A stretch of 36,054 nt of DNA from Patescibacteria group bacterium (lineage in GTDB: Bacteria > Patescibacteriota > Patescibacteriia > WFTA01 > S139-112): the NCBI GenBank assembly GCA_015485715.1, contig WFTA01000033.1:1-36054 (forward strand), read 5' to 3'. Made by a program: the position numbers and the translations under genes. Below are positions 25,590 through 32,013 of the stretch, in pieces (the stretch's first letter is position 1; each line of letters opens with the position of its first letter). Below the pieces are notes generated by a model. It saw only the letters and a list, made by a program, of their open reading frames with translations. It had not been told where the DNA came from and made no database searches.

Positions 25590-25659
25590 ATTTTAAAAAT
25601 TAAAAATTGAGATATTATTTATAAAATTAAAAATTATAAAATTAGAAATTATCTCTATC

Positions 25660-26646
25660 TTATTTTAATTTTATTATACTTTTCACCTTTTCCACAACCG
25701 CATCTCTGTTGAGCTTGTACTCTTTCAAAAGTTCATCAGGTGTTCCTGACTCACCAAATGTATCTTCCACACCCACTCTCTCTATATAGACAGGATATTC
25801 TCTGGATAAAAATTCAGCTATAGCTCCGCCCAGACCCCCTGCCATCTGGTGTTCCTCTACTGTCACCACTGCCCCTGTTTTCTTTGCAGATCTTAAGATA
25901 GTTTTTTCATCTAAAGGCTTTATGGTATGAGAATTTATAACTTCGCAGTCTATCTTATACTTTTTATACAAATGTTCTGCAGCAGCCAGTGCCTCATACA
26001 CCAGAGGGCCACACGCAATAATACTAACATCTCCGCCTTCTCTATAAACTACAGCTTTGCCTATTTTAAAAGGGGTTTTTGGAGTTGTGATGATAGGAGT
26101 TTTCTCTCTAGCAAACCTGATATAGACAGGACCTTTTATCTTTGCTGCAGCAACAGTAGCTTTAGCAGTCTCTATAGAATCGCAAGGAGCAATAACAGTC
26201 ATATTGGGTAAAACTCTGGTAATAGCTATATCTTCCAAAGCCTGATGCGTAGCACCGTCAGGGCCTACTGATATACCGCTGTGAGCTCCCGCAATCTTCA
26301 CATTGGCATTAGAATAGCAGATAGACACTCTTATCTGATCCCAGTTTCTGCCCGGTGAAAATACAGCATAAGATGAGATAAAAGGTATTTTGCCGGCAAA
26401 AGACATACCTGCTGCTATTCCTGCCATATTCTGCTCTGCAACACCTATTTCTACAAATCTGTCTGGAAACTTATCCTCAAACATCTTAGATCTTGTAGAA
26501 TCTTTCAAATCACAGCAAAGAACTACTACATTTTTATCCCTTTTCCCGGCTTCTACCAACCCTCTTCCATAACCATTTCTGGTCGGTTCCATCTCAATAT
26601 TCTTGCTAAAAAGTTTTGGATTCAAATAAGCCTTTTTGTTCAACAT
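25660..26646 (-). CDS. Transketolase, C-terminal subunit
   Basis: The pyrimidine-binding and C-terminal half of a split transketolase. The 328-residue protein has DLKDSTRSKMFEDKFPDRF, EIGVAEQNMAGIAAGMSFAG (the conserved Glu that activates thiamine diphosphate), SSYAVFSPGRNWDQIR, HSGISVGPDGATHQALEDIA and a C-terminal Rossmann-like domain from about 195. It pairs with the N-terminal subunit encoded about 100 bp upstream. Transketolase moves two-carbon units between sugar phosphates and yields erythrose 4-phosphate and pentose phosphates. A DXS-type enzyme is less likely because the two halves are separate and match split transketolases. Confidence 0.93.
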   Translation of the reverse strand: MLNKKAYLNPKLFSKNIEMEPTRNGYGRGLVEAGKRDKNVVVLCCDLKDSTRSKMFEDKFPDRFVEIGVAEQNMAGIAAGMSFAGKIPFISSYAVFSPGRNWDQIRVSICYSNANVKIAGAHSGISVGPDGATHQALEDIAITRVLPNMTVIAPCDSIETAKATVAAAKIKGPVYIRFAREKTPIITTPKTPFKIGKAVVYREGGDVSIIACGPLVYEALAAAEHLYKKYKIDCEVINSHTIKPLDEKTILRSAKKTGAVVTVEEHQMAGGLGGAIAEFLSREYPVYIERVGVEDTFGESGTPDELLKEYKLNRDAVVEKVKSIIKLK

Positions 26647-26746
26647 AAGAATTTTTAATTTTTAATTTTACAATTTTTAAACAAATTAAATAAATCTATT
26701 TAAAGTTTGGAAAATTGTAAATTGTGAATTTGAAAATTTATAACTC

Positions 26747-27607
26747 CTACTCACTGTCTCCACAGACTATTCGTCCTTCCATACTGCGCAGGTGTCTGAG
26801 AGCATGCTTAGCTTCTTCTTTCTTCGGTGGTTTGCCGTGCCAATTAAAATCACGTTCCATAAAATGCACACCCTTGCCCGGTATAGTATGGCATATTATG
26901 AGCGTTGGCTTTTCGTATATAGCTTCTGCCTCGTGGCATGCATCTATAATAGCCTCTATATTATGCCCGTCCACCTCCAATACATGCCAGCCAAAAGCTT
27001 CATATTTGTCTCTCAAAGGCTCAAGCGGCATAACATCTTCAGTAAATCCGTCAATCTGGATATTGTTTCTATCCATTAAAGCTGTAAGGTTATAAAGCCT
27101 GTTTTTGGCAGCAAACATAGCAGCTTCCCAAATCTGCCCCTCCTGTTGTTCCCCGTCACTCATTACACAGTATACTCTCCAGCTCGCACCATCCATAAGA
27201 GCAGCCAGCGCCATGCCTGCAGCTTGAGATAGTCCCTGTCCCAGAGGTCCTGATGAATTTTCCACACCCGGAAGCGCTAGATTGTGAGGATGTCCCTGAA
27301 GCCTTGTTCCCAGCTTTCTCAACGTCCAAAGCTCTTTTCTTGGAAAATATCCACATCTGGAAAGTACAGCATAAAGCACAGGAGCTATATGGCCGCAAGA
27401 AAGCACCAGCCTATCCCTGTCTTTCCAATTTGGCTTTTTAGGATCATGCCTCATTACAGCAAAATATAAAGCAGTAAAAACATCTGCCATACCAAGCGGC
27501 CCTGCTGAATGGCCTGATCCTGCTTTTACAAGCATTTTTACTATATCTTGACGGACAGAATTAGCTATTTTTTTAAGCTGTTTTTCAGTGTAATTTTGCT
27601 TAAACAT
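26747..27607 (-). CDS. Transketolase, N-terminal subunit
   Basis: The thiamine-diphosphate-binding half of the split enzyme, 286 residues. Seen: AGSGHSAGPLGMADVFTALYF (substrate and cofactor His), SCGHIAPVLYAVL, GHPHN, SSGPLGQGLSQAAGMALA, and the cofactor motif region SDGEQQEGQIWEAAMFAA, ending near DRNNIQIDG. A strong ribosome-binding site, AAGGGGAG, lies just before ATG on the minus strand (27612-27619), one of few in the window. A TATAAT box (27681-27676, minus) probably belongs to the promoter of the whole cluster, although its -35 box is weak. Confidence 0.94.
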   Translation of the reverse strand: MFKQNYTEKQLKKIANSVRQDIVKMLVKAGSGHSAGPLGMADVFTALYFAVMRHDPKKPNWKDRDRLVLSCGHIAPVLYAVLSRCGYFPRKELWTLRKLGTRLQGHPHNLALPGVENSSGPLGQGLSQAAGMALAALMDGASWRVYCVMSDGEQQEGQIWEAAMFAAKNRLYNLTALMDRNNIQIDGFTEDVMPLEPLRDKYEAFGWHVLEVDGHNIEAIIDACHEAEAIYEKPTLIICHTIPGKGVHFMERDFNWHGKPPKKEEAKHALRHLRSMEGRIVCGDSE

Positions 27608-27723
27608 ACAACTCCCCTTAATAATATTTGTAATTTAAACACCCTTCCTAATCCTCTTGTAAAAAAATCAAAATTATTATAACATAAATATAGGAAAAAG
27701 AAAAAAGTAATTTCCAAATTTTC

Positions 27724-27830
27724 AACCCAGCCCCACTTTTTGAGATAAATCTATGTTATAAAACCAGAGGGTATATAATTTGATTTAAAGCAACATATCT
27801 GCAGATAATGTTGAAAAGTGGGGCTGGATT
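27724..27830 (-). repeat. MITE-like element, copy 3
   Basis: A well-preserved copy, same orientation as copy 2. AACCCAGCCCCACTTTTT (27724-27741) at one end and AAAAGTGGGGCTGGATT (27814-27830) at the other are inverted repeats. It lies between the divergent transketolase promoter and tRNA-Met. Confidence 0.85.
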
Positions 27831-27907
27831 GGTAAATTGGAAAATTGGTAAATTATATTTGGGTTTGTTTAGGATTTAGTATTTCGTATTTAGGATTTAC
27901 AAATCAT

Positions 27908-27980
27908 GCCGGTGTAGCTCAGCGGTTAGAGCACAGGCTTCATAAGCCTGGAGTCGTGGGTTCAAATCCCACCACCGGTA
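27908..27980 (+). tRNA. tRNA-Met(CAT), elongator type
   Basis: Acceptor GCCGGTG/CACCGGT, D-arm AGCTCAGCGGTTAGAGC, anticodon stem CAGGC/GCCTG with loop TTCATAA (anticodon CAT), and T-arm GTGGGTTCAAATCCCAC. It lacks the three G-C pairs and 1-72 mismatch of initiator tRNA; a CAT tRNA modified to read Ile AUA cannot be excluded. CCA is not encoded. The 27-bp motif shared with other tRNA genes is at 27872-27898. Confidence 0.93.
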
Positions 27981-28129
27981 CTAGCAATGTATCATCAACA
28001 AAACATATCTACAGAAAATCACATTGTATAATGAGTGGGTTCACCCTGTCACCCCAGTCATTCGACGGGATAAATATGACAGGGTGCCCTGATGTATATC
28101 AGGGCAAATCCCACCACCGGTACTAGCAA
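27963..28129 (+). repeat. Duplicated tRNA-Met 3' end with 117-bp insert
   Basis: An exact 25-bp direct repeat: 27963-27987 (tRNA T-loop to 7 bp past its end) and 28105-28129. The 117 bp between them contain an inverted repeat, CACCCTGTCA (28042-28051) with TGACAGGGTG (28077-28086), then the hairpin CCCTGAT-GTAT-ATCAGGG (28087-28104). The sequence at 28051-28080 is similar to the insert beside tRNA-Ile. There is no gene inside. Confidence 0.75.
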
Positions 28130-28193
28130 ATTTTCGCTTCGCTCAAATTTAATTACCCTAACACAAAGATAATTTGACTCTACATTATAATGA

Positions 28194-29468
28194 TTACAAT
28201 TGTAAACACTTTCTAAAACTTAAGCTTGATACCAATTCATCAAATAATCTTAAGATTGTCCTTCTTTCCTTATTCATCTTAATCCACATATCATATAATC
28301 CGCCCGTTACTCTTTTATTGCTGTCCCTATGAATAATATATTCACCTTCACTCTTTACCCCATTTTCAGACATCCATTTCTTAATTTTCCTGTCATGATT
28401 TTCAATCATCTCTTTTCTCACTATATACAACTGTCCTTTTATTTTTTTTAAACACCCATTCCACACCCTCCATACATCTTCTTCTATTCGCCAATAAGGC
28501 ATCTTTGTATTCCAAGATGTCTCTCTTACATTCTTCAAAACACTTTCAATAATTGCTTTTATTTTATTTCTATACTTTATATCTATAAAATTATATTCTG
28601 ACTCTTTTTGAATTAATAATCTCTCTAATACCTGTGAACTACTAGCTATTAAAGCATCTATTAACTTCTGTGTTTCTTGCTTCCTATACTTGCAAATATC
28701 CAATTCATTAATATTTAAAAAATATGTTCTTAGATATTGCTTTAAATTTGATATGTTATCTTTCAAAAAAATAATATCTTCAATTTCCATTTTTTGCCAA
28801 GAATCACCCAAAATTACCTCTACAATATTATGACTATATATAGCTAAGGCAGATCCAAATTTCCTCATTGCATTTACTACTGCATTATTGCAAACTTCTA
28901 TTATATTTTTATCATTTTTATATTCATCATATTCTCCCATCACATTAAATAAATTTTTAATATTACTAATTAACCCATCCAAAATCTGAATATATTTATA
29001 CAATTTAGGCAACATATCAATTTCATACTCTAATTCCAAGCCTGTATCTGTAAAACTAATAATAAAATTTTTATCTTGAGAAATATTAACAAATTCCTCT
29101 GTTTTGTATTTGTCCGCATTGCCTTTCAATATGGATACAAAACCAGCACAATTCAATTTTACTTTTTCCCCCTCCACCTTTATTGTAGACAATGCTAAAA
29201 CCTTTTCCAATGTGTCTTCTATTATAAATTTATATACACTTACTGAAAAGATTAACTCATATAAAACATGTTTATCCAAACCTCTATTCTCATTCTGGAG
29301 GCTATGAATTATTACTGCAATATGATTGCTTTCAATAATACGCGCTATATATAATAAATCTGTTTGATATTTATCTGACTTCAAAGAAGCTTCTAAATCA
29401 AAACTCATCTGTTCACTTCTATTGTCGGTTTGTGTAGGATATAAGGAATACATAACTTTATAATTCAA
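28194..29468 (-). CDS. Orphan protein of 424 residues
   Basis: I recognise no family. The protein is AT-rich in coding, Lys/Ile/Asn-rich, with no membrane segments or signal; several amphipathic helical stretches (about 160-240 and 250-330) suggest a soluble, mostly helical protein. C-terminal features include WRIEEDVWRVWNGCLKKIKGQ and SNKRVTGGLYDMWIKMNKER. It stands alone between the tRNA-Met 3' duplication and the rpsB-tsf terminator, about 65 bp from the duplicated 25-mer, which fits acquired DNA, although nothing proves it. No promoter or ribosome-binding site is obvious. Confidence 0.6.
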   Translation of the reverse strand: MNYKVMYSLYPTQTDNRSEQMSFDLEASLKSDKYQTDLLYIARIIESNHIAVIIHSLQNENRGLDKHVLYELIFSVSVYKFIIEDTLEKVLALSTIKVEGEKVKLNCAGFVSILKGNADKYKTEEFVNISQDKNFIISFTDTGLELEYEIDMLPKLYKYIQILDGLISNIKNLFNVMGEYDEYKNDKNIIEVCNNAVVNAMRKFGSALAIYSHNIVEVILGDSWQKMEIEDIIFLKDNISNLKQYLRTYFLNINELDICKYRKQETQKLIDALIASSSQVLERLLIQKESEYNFIDIKYRNKIKAIIESVLKNVRETSWNTKMPYWRIEEDVWRVWNGCLKKIKGQLYIVRKEMIENHDRKIKKWMSENGVKSEGEYIIHRDSNKRVTGGLYDMWIKMNKERRTILRLFDELVSSLSFRKCLQL

Positions 29469-29523
29469 TTAGATTCTCGCAATTTTAGCACAAAATTATA
29501 AAAAAATCAAGGCATAGAACCGA

Positions 29524-29560
29524 AATACAAAAAACACACCCTTTTGGGTGTGTTTTGTAT
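29524..29560 (-). terminator. Terminator of rpsB-tsf
   Basis: AAACACACCC (29532-29541 on plus) pairs with GGGTGTGTTT (29546-29555) over a 4-base loop. On the minus strand the stem is followed by TTTGTATTT. The structure is nearly symmetrical and might act in both directions. Confidence 0.85.
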
Positions 29561-29582
29561 TTGGGCGAGTTCTATTTACAAA

Positions 29583-30164
29583 CTAAACAGTAAATCTGAC
29601 AAATTTGCCAATTGTTATCTTCTCTCCCAGCTTTGCAGTTTTTTCTACAATCAGATCTTTAATCTTCTTGCTGTCATCCTGTATCCATACCTGTTCCATC
29701 AGGCATACTTCTTCATAAAATTTCTGCATCTTGCCTTCTACTATCTTTTCTATCACATCCTGCGGCTTTCCTTCTTTTTCAAACTGCTCTCTGTAAAAAC
29801 TTTTTTCTTTTTCCAGCACTTCTTCTGGAATATCTTCTATATTCACATACTGTGGATTCATGGCTGCTATTTGCATGGCTATCTGATGTGCCAACTCTTT
29901 AAACTCCTCATTTTTAGCAACAAAATCAGTCTCACAATTAAGTACTACCATGGCGCCCAATTTTCCGGGCGGATGTATATAAGCATATACAAGACCTTCT
30001 TTTGCTTCTCTCTCCTGTTTTTTGGCAGCTATCTGAGCGCCTCTTTTTTTCAAAATTTCCTTAGCTTTATCCGGATCACCTCCTGCCTCCTCTAAGGCAC
30101 TTTTAATATCCACTATACCTGCCCCTGTCTCTTCTCTTATTTGTTTGATTAAACTAGCATCCAT
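29583..30164 (-). CDS. tsf: Elongation factor Ts
   Basis: Guanine-nucleotide exchange factor for EF-Tu. The 193-residue protein starts with the UBA-like domain (IKQIREETGAGIVDIKSALEEAGGD), has the conserved LNCETDFVAKNEEF that touches EF-Tu, and a short dimerisation region. It is a compact form, about 90 residues shorter than the E. coli protein, as in many bacteria. Second gene of rpsB-tsf, separated from rpsB by about 230 bp that hold a mobile-like repeat, and followed by a clear terminator. Confidence 0.96.
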   Translation of the reverse strand: MDASLIKQIREETGAGIVDIKSALEEAGGDPDKAKEILKKRGAQIAAKKQEREAKEGLVYAYIHPPGKLGAMVVLNCETDFVAKNEEFKELAHQIAMQIAAMNPQYVNIEDIPEEVLEKEKSFYREQFEKEGKPQDVIEKIVEGKMQKFYEEVCLMEQVWIQDDSKKIKDLIVEKTAKLGEKITIGKFVRFTV

Positions 30165-30259
30165 ACATTTATTAGTTAATTGTAAAAGATTTTTAATCTA
30201 TAAATACTAAATTATAAACTCTAAATTCTAAAAACAACAAGAGACAATTTTCAATTTTC

Positions 30260-30367
30260 AACCCAGCCCCACTTTTCAACATTATCTGCAGATATGTTGC
30301 TTTAAATCAAATTATATAACCCTATGGTTTTATAACATAGTTTTATCTCAAAAAGTGGGGCTGGGTT
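30260..30367 (+). repeat. MITE-like element, copy 4, within rpsB-tsf
   Basis: The best copy for the inverted ends: AACCCAGCCCCACTTTT (30260-30276) and AAAAGTGGGGCTGGGTT (30351-30367) are perfect over 17 bp. The near-palindrome CAACATTATCTGCAGATATG lies at 30277-30296. It sits between rpsB and tsf, so it is probably transcribed and could form a large hairpin in the operon mRNA. Confidence 0.9.
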
Positions 30368-30396
30368 GGTAAATTTGAAAATTAAATACATCGTTT

Positions 30397-31125
30397 TTAC
30401 TCTTTCTCTATCTTTGGTTCTTGGTTTGACTTAGCCTTTTCTCTTCCTGCCTTGACAGCTTCTACCATTACAGAAGTTATCAGCTCCACTGTTCTAATAG
30501 AATCATCATTGGCAGGAACAGGAAAATCAACAAGTGTGGGATCTGTGTTTGTATCTGTAATTGCAACCACAGGTATCTGTCTTTTATTTGCCTCTTTAAC
30601 AGCTGTTTTTTCCTCCTTAATATCAACAATATAGATCAGGTCAGGAATCTTGGTTAATTCTCTTATACCACCCACCATCTCGTTTATTTTCTCTATCTCT
30701 CTGTCAAATATAAGCCTCTCTTTTTTGGTATATTTCTTCTCATAATCAGGATCTTCTTTTTGCTTTTCAAGATTTATAAGCTTGTCTACCAACTTTCTGA
30801 TAACTGAAAAATTAGTAATAGTTCCTCCAAGCCACCTCTCATTTACATAAGGTACACCAGCCTCTTCTGCCATGTTTTTTATTATAGATTTTATGGACTT
30901 TTTTGTTCCTACAAACAAAATAGTCTTGCCGTGTGATATTTCATCTTCCACAAACTCTGCGGCCTTTTTGAGATTATCTATGGTTTTCACCAAATCTATA
31001 ATGTGGATTTCATTTCTGGAAGTATATATATACGGAGCTGCATTTGGATGCCACTTGGATATTTTATGACCAAAATGAGCACCTGTTTTTAACAAATCTT
31101 CCATTGTGGGTATATTTACAGACAT
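30397..31125 (-). CDS. rpsB: Ribosomal protein S2
   Basis: Small-subunit protein. The 242-residue protein starts SVNIPTMEDLLKTGAHFGH, has KWHPNAAPYIYTSRNEIHIIDL, FVGTKKSIKSIIKNMAEEAG, VNERWLGGTITNF and PVVAITDTNTDPTLVDFPVPANDD, all S2 signatures. ATG 31125 fits the family start; a TTG at 31149 in the same frame is unlikely. It has its own promoter and an attenuator-like leader, and is followed by tsf. Confidence 0.97.
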   Translation of the reverse strand: MSVNIPTMEDLLKTGAHFGHKISKWHPNAAPYIYTSRNEIHIIDLVKTIDNLKKAAEFVEDEISHGKTILFVGTKKSIKSIIKNMAEEAGVPYVNERWLGGTITNFSVIRKLVDKLINLEKQKEDPDYEKKYTKKERLIFDREIEKINEMVGGIRELTKIPDLIYIVDIKEEKTAVKEANKRQIPVVAITDTNTDPTLVDFPVPANDDSIRTVELITSVMVEAVKAGREKAKSNQEPKIEKE

Positions 31126-31158
31126 ATAAACATTTTTAATATTAATCAATTTGCAAAT

Positions 31159-31250
31159 AAAAAAACCTTTTGCATACGCAAAAGGGAGCTGTAATTCCCT
31201 TTTGCCTTCTCTTTTCTCACGCCCTTGACGGGAGGGAATTTGAGAAAAGA
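31159..31250 (-). promoter_or_regulatory. rpsB leader, terminator/antiterminator
   Basis: On the minus strand an outer stem TCTTTTCTCA/TGAGAAAAGA (31250-31241 with 31219-31210, perfect 10 bp) is followed by GCAAAAGGGA (31205-31196), TCCCTTTTGC (31187-31178) and GCAAAAGG (31173-31166) plus seven T (31165-31159). The middle arm can pair with the first (10-bp antiterminator) or, through CCTTTTGC, with the third (8-bp terminator with a 4-base loop). The leader sits about 35 bp before ATG. Control by S2 or by another signal is inference. Confidence 0.7.
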
Positions 31251-31264
31251 TGCTTGATATCTAT

Positions 31265-31292
31265 AGTATAACTTATTGTTTTGAAAAATCAA
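31265..31292 (-). promoter_or_regulatory. rpsB promoter
   Basis: On the minus strand, TTGATT (31292-31287) and TATACT (31270-31265) have a 16-bp spacer. It lies immediately upstream of the structured rpsB leader and would give a 5' untranslated region of about 130 nt. Confidence 0.65.
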
Positions 31293-31328
31293 GAGGTCCT
31301 GTGTATAAGTTACTTATCTCTTTCACAT

Positions 31329-31357
31329 TTGACCTGAAGCAAAAAATATTGTATATT
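31329..31357 (+). promoter_or_regulatory. Promoter toward tRNA-Ile
   Basis: TTGACC (31329-31334) and TATATT (31352-31357) have the ideal 17-bp spacer on the plus strand, divergent from the rpsB promoter. The next downstream gene is tRNA-Ile, first reached as a truncated copy at 31459. Confidence 0.6.
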
Positions 31358-31458
31358 GTAAACAACATCCTGTGTAATTTTCAATCAACGATTTACAAAT
31401 AAGGATAATTGAAAATTTAGAGTTTAGAATTTAGTATTTCGGATTTAGAATTTGTATA

Positions 31459-31579
31459 TTTGGGTGGGTAGCTCAGGTGGTTACCCCGTCAGTCGACAGG
31501 GTTCATATCAAATCTTATTCATCTGTAAATCTCAATTCTGTAATAATAAGAATGTTTGGGTGGGTAGCTCAGGTGGTTA
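31459..31579 (+). repeat. Duplicated tRNA-Ile 5' end with 71-bp insert
   Basis: An exact 25-bp direct repeat: 31459-31483 and 31555-31579 (3 bp upstream plus the first 22 nt of tRNA-Ile). The 71 bp between begin with a quasi-hairpin at 31483-31502 (ACCCCGTCAGTCGACAGGGT) resembling the insert next to tRNA-Met. The first copy is a dead tRNA fragment; the second continues into the complete gene. The shared 27-bp pre-tRNA motif (31427-31453) is adjacent to the fragment, not the intact gene. Confidence 0.75.
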
Positions 31580-31631
31580 GAGCGCATCCCTGATAAGGAT
31601 GAGGTCGGAGGTTCGAGTCCTCCCTCACCCA
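31558..31631 (+). tRNA. tRNA-Ile(GAT)
   Basis: Acceptor GGGTGGG/CTCACCC (one G-T), D-arm AGCTCAGGTGGTTAGAGC, anticodon stem CATCC/GGATG with loop CTGATAA giving GAT, T-arm GGAGGTTCGAGTCCTCC, and discriminator A. CCA is not encoded. It is isolated, with no rRNA nearby. Confidence 0.95.
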
Positions 31632-31644
31632 CAGCAAATTTTCC

Positions 31645-31793
31645 CTTGCCTCGCTGAAACCTTGGTGAAAGCGGGCATCGCCTCGCCGAAGTTTTAACGA
31701 AGACGGGCATCGCCTCGCCGAAGTTTTAACGAAGACGGGCATCGCCTCGCCGTAGCTTTAGCGAAGGCGGGATTGCCTCGCTATAGTCTTGAC
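31645..31793 (+). repeat. 32-bp tandem repeat after tRNA-Ile
   Basis: About 4.7 units of 32 bp: a partial unit at 31645-31666, then units beginning at 31667, 31699, 31731 and 31763. The core is GCATCGCCTCGCCGAAG followed by TTTTAAC. Units 1 and 2 are almost identical; unit 4 is diverged. It is GC-rich against an AT-rich background. The array ends by about 31793, near the middle of the spacer before the HPS-like gene. Confidence 0.8.
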
Positions 31794-31880
31794 AAAACTC
31801 GCCTTCGCACCGAATGTGCTATGGTAAAGCGCAGCTCTCCTATGCCAAGGCTTCGGCGAAGCGCTGTACTTTGTATTTGA
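31749..31880 (+). repeat. Dispersed GC-rich repeat (partner at 35321-35383)
   Basis: The ends CGCCGTAGCTTTAGCGAA (31749-31766) and CCAAGGCTTCGGCGAAGCG (31845-31863) reappear, inverted and closer together, at 35321-35383. The copy here is longer because tandem-repeat sequence and about 70 extra bases lie between the ends. It contains the small hairpin GCTTCGGCGAAGC. No gene is visible. Confidence 0.6.
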
Positions 31881-31978
31881 AGTAAGGAATAAGTTTTATT
31901 TATAAGCATATTTTGTCTCTCTGTCAAAAATTATATCTTCAAAGTCAATAAGAACATGTCAAAAGATAAAAAATAGGC

Positions 31979-32007
31979 TTTTGAAATACTGAAAATCAGT
32001 GTATAAT
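31979..32007 (+). promoter_or_regulatory. Promoter of the HPS-like gene
   Basis: A perfect TATAAT (32002-32007) with TTTTGA (31979-31984, 17-bp spacer) or TTGAAA (31981-31986, 15-bp spacer). ATG 32014 lies 7 bp after the -10 box, so transcription is expected to begin at or next to the start codon (leaderless mRNA). Confidence 0.65.
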
Positions 32008-32013
32008 ATAAAT

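Noticed and set aside
31519..31710. Minus-strand frame across tRNA-Ile
   Set aside because: It overlaps the tRNA and tandem repeat and resembles a common spurious translation of tRNA flanks.
31645..31793. CRISPR array
   Set aside because: The repeat units are directly contiguous, with no unique spacers, and no cas genes are nearby.
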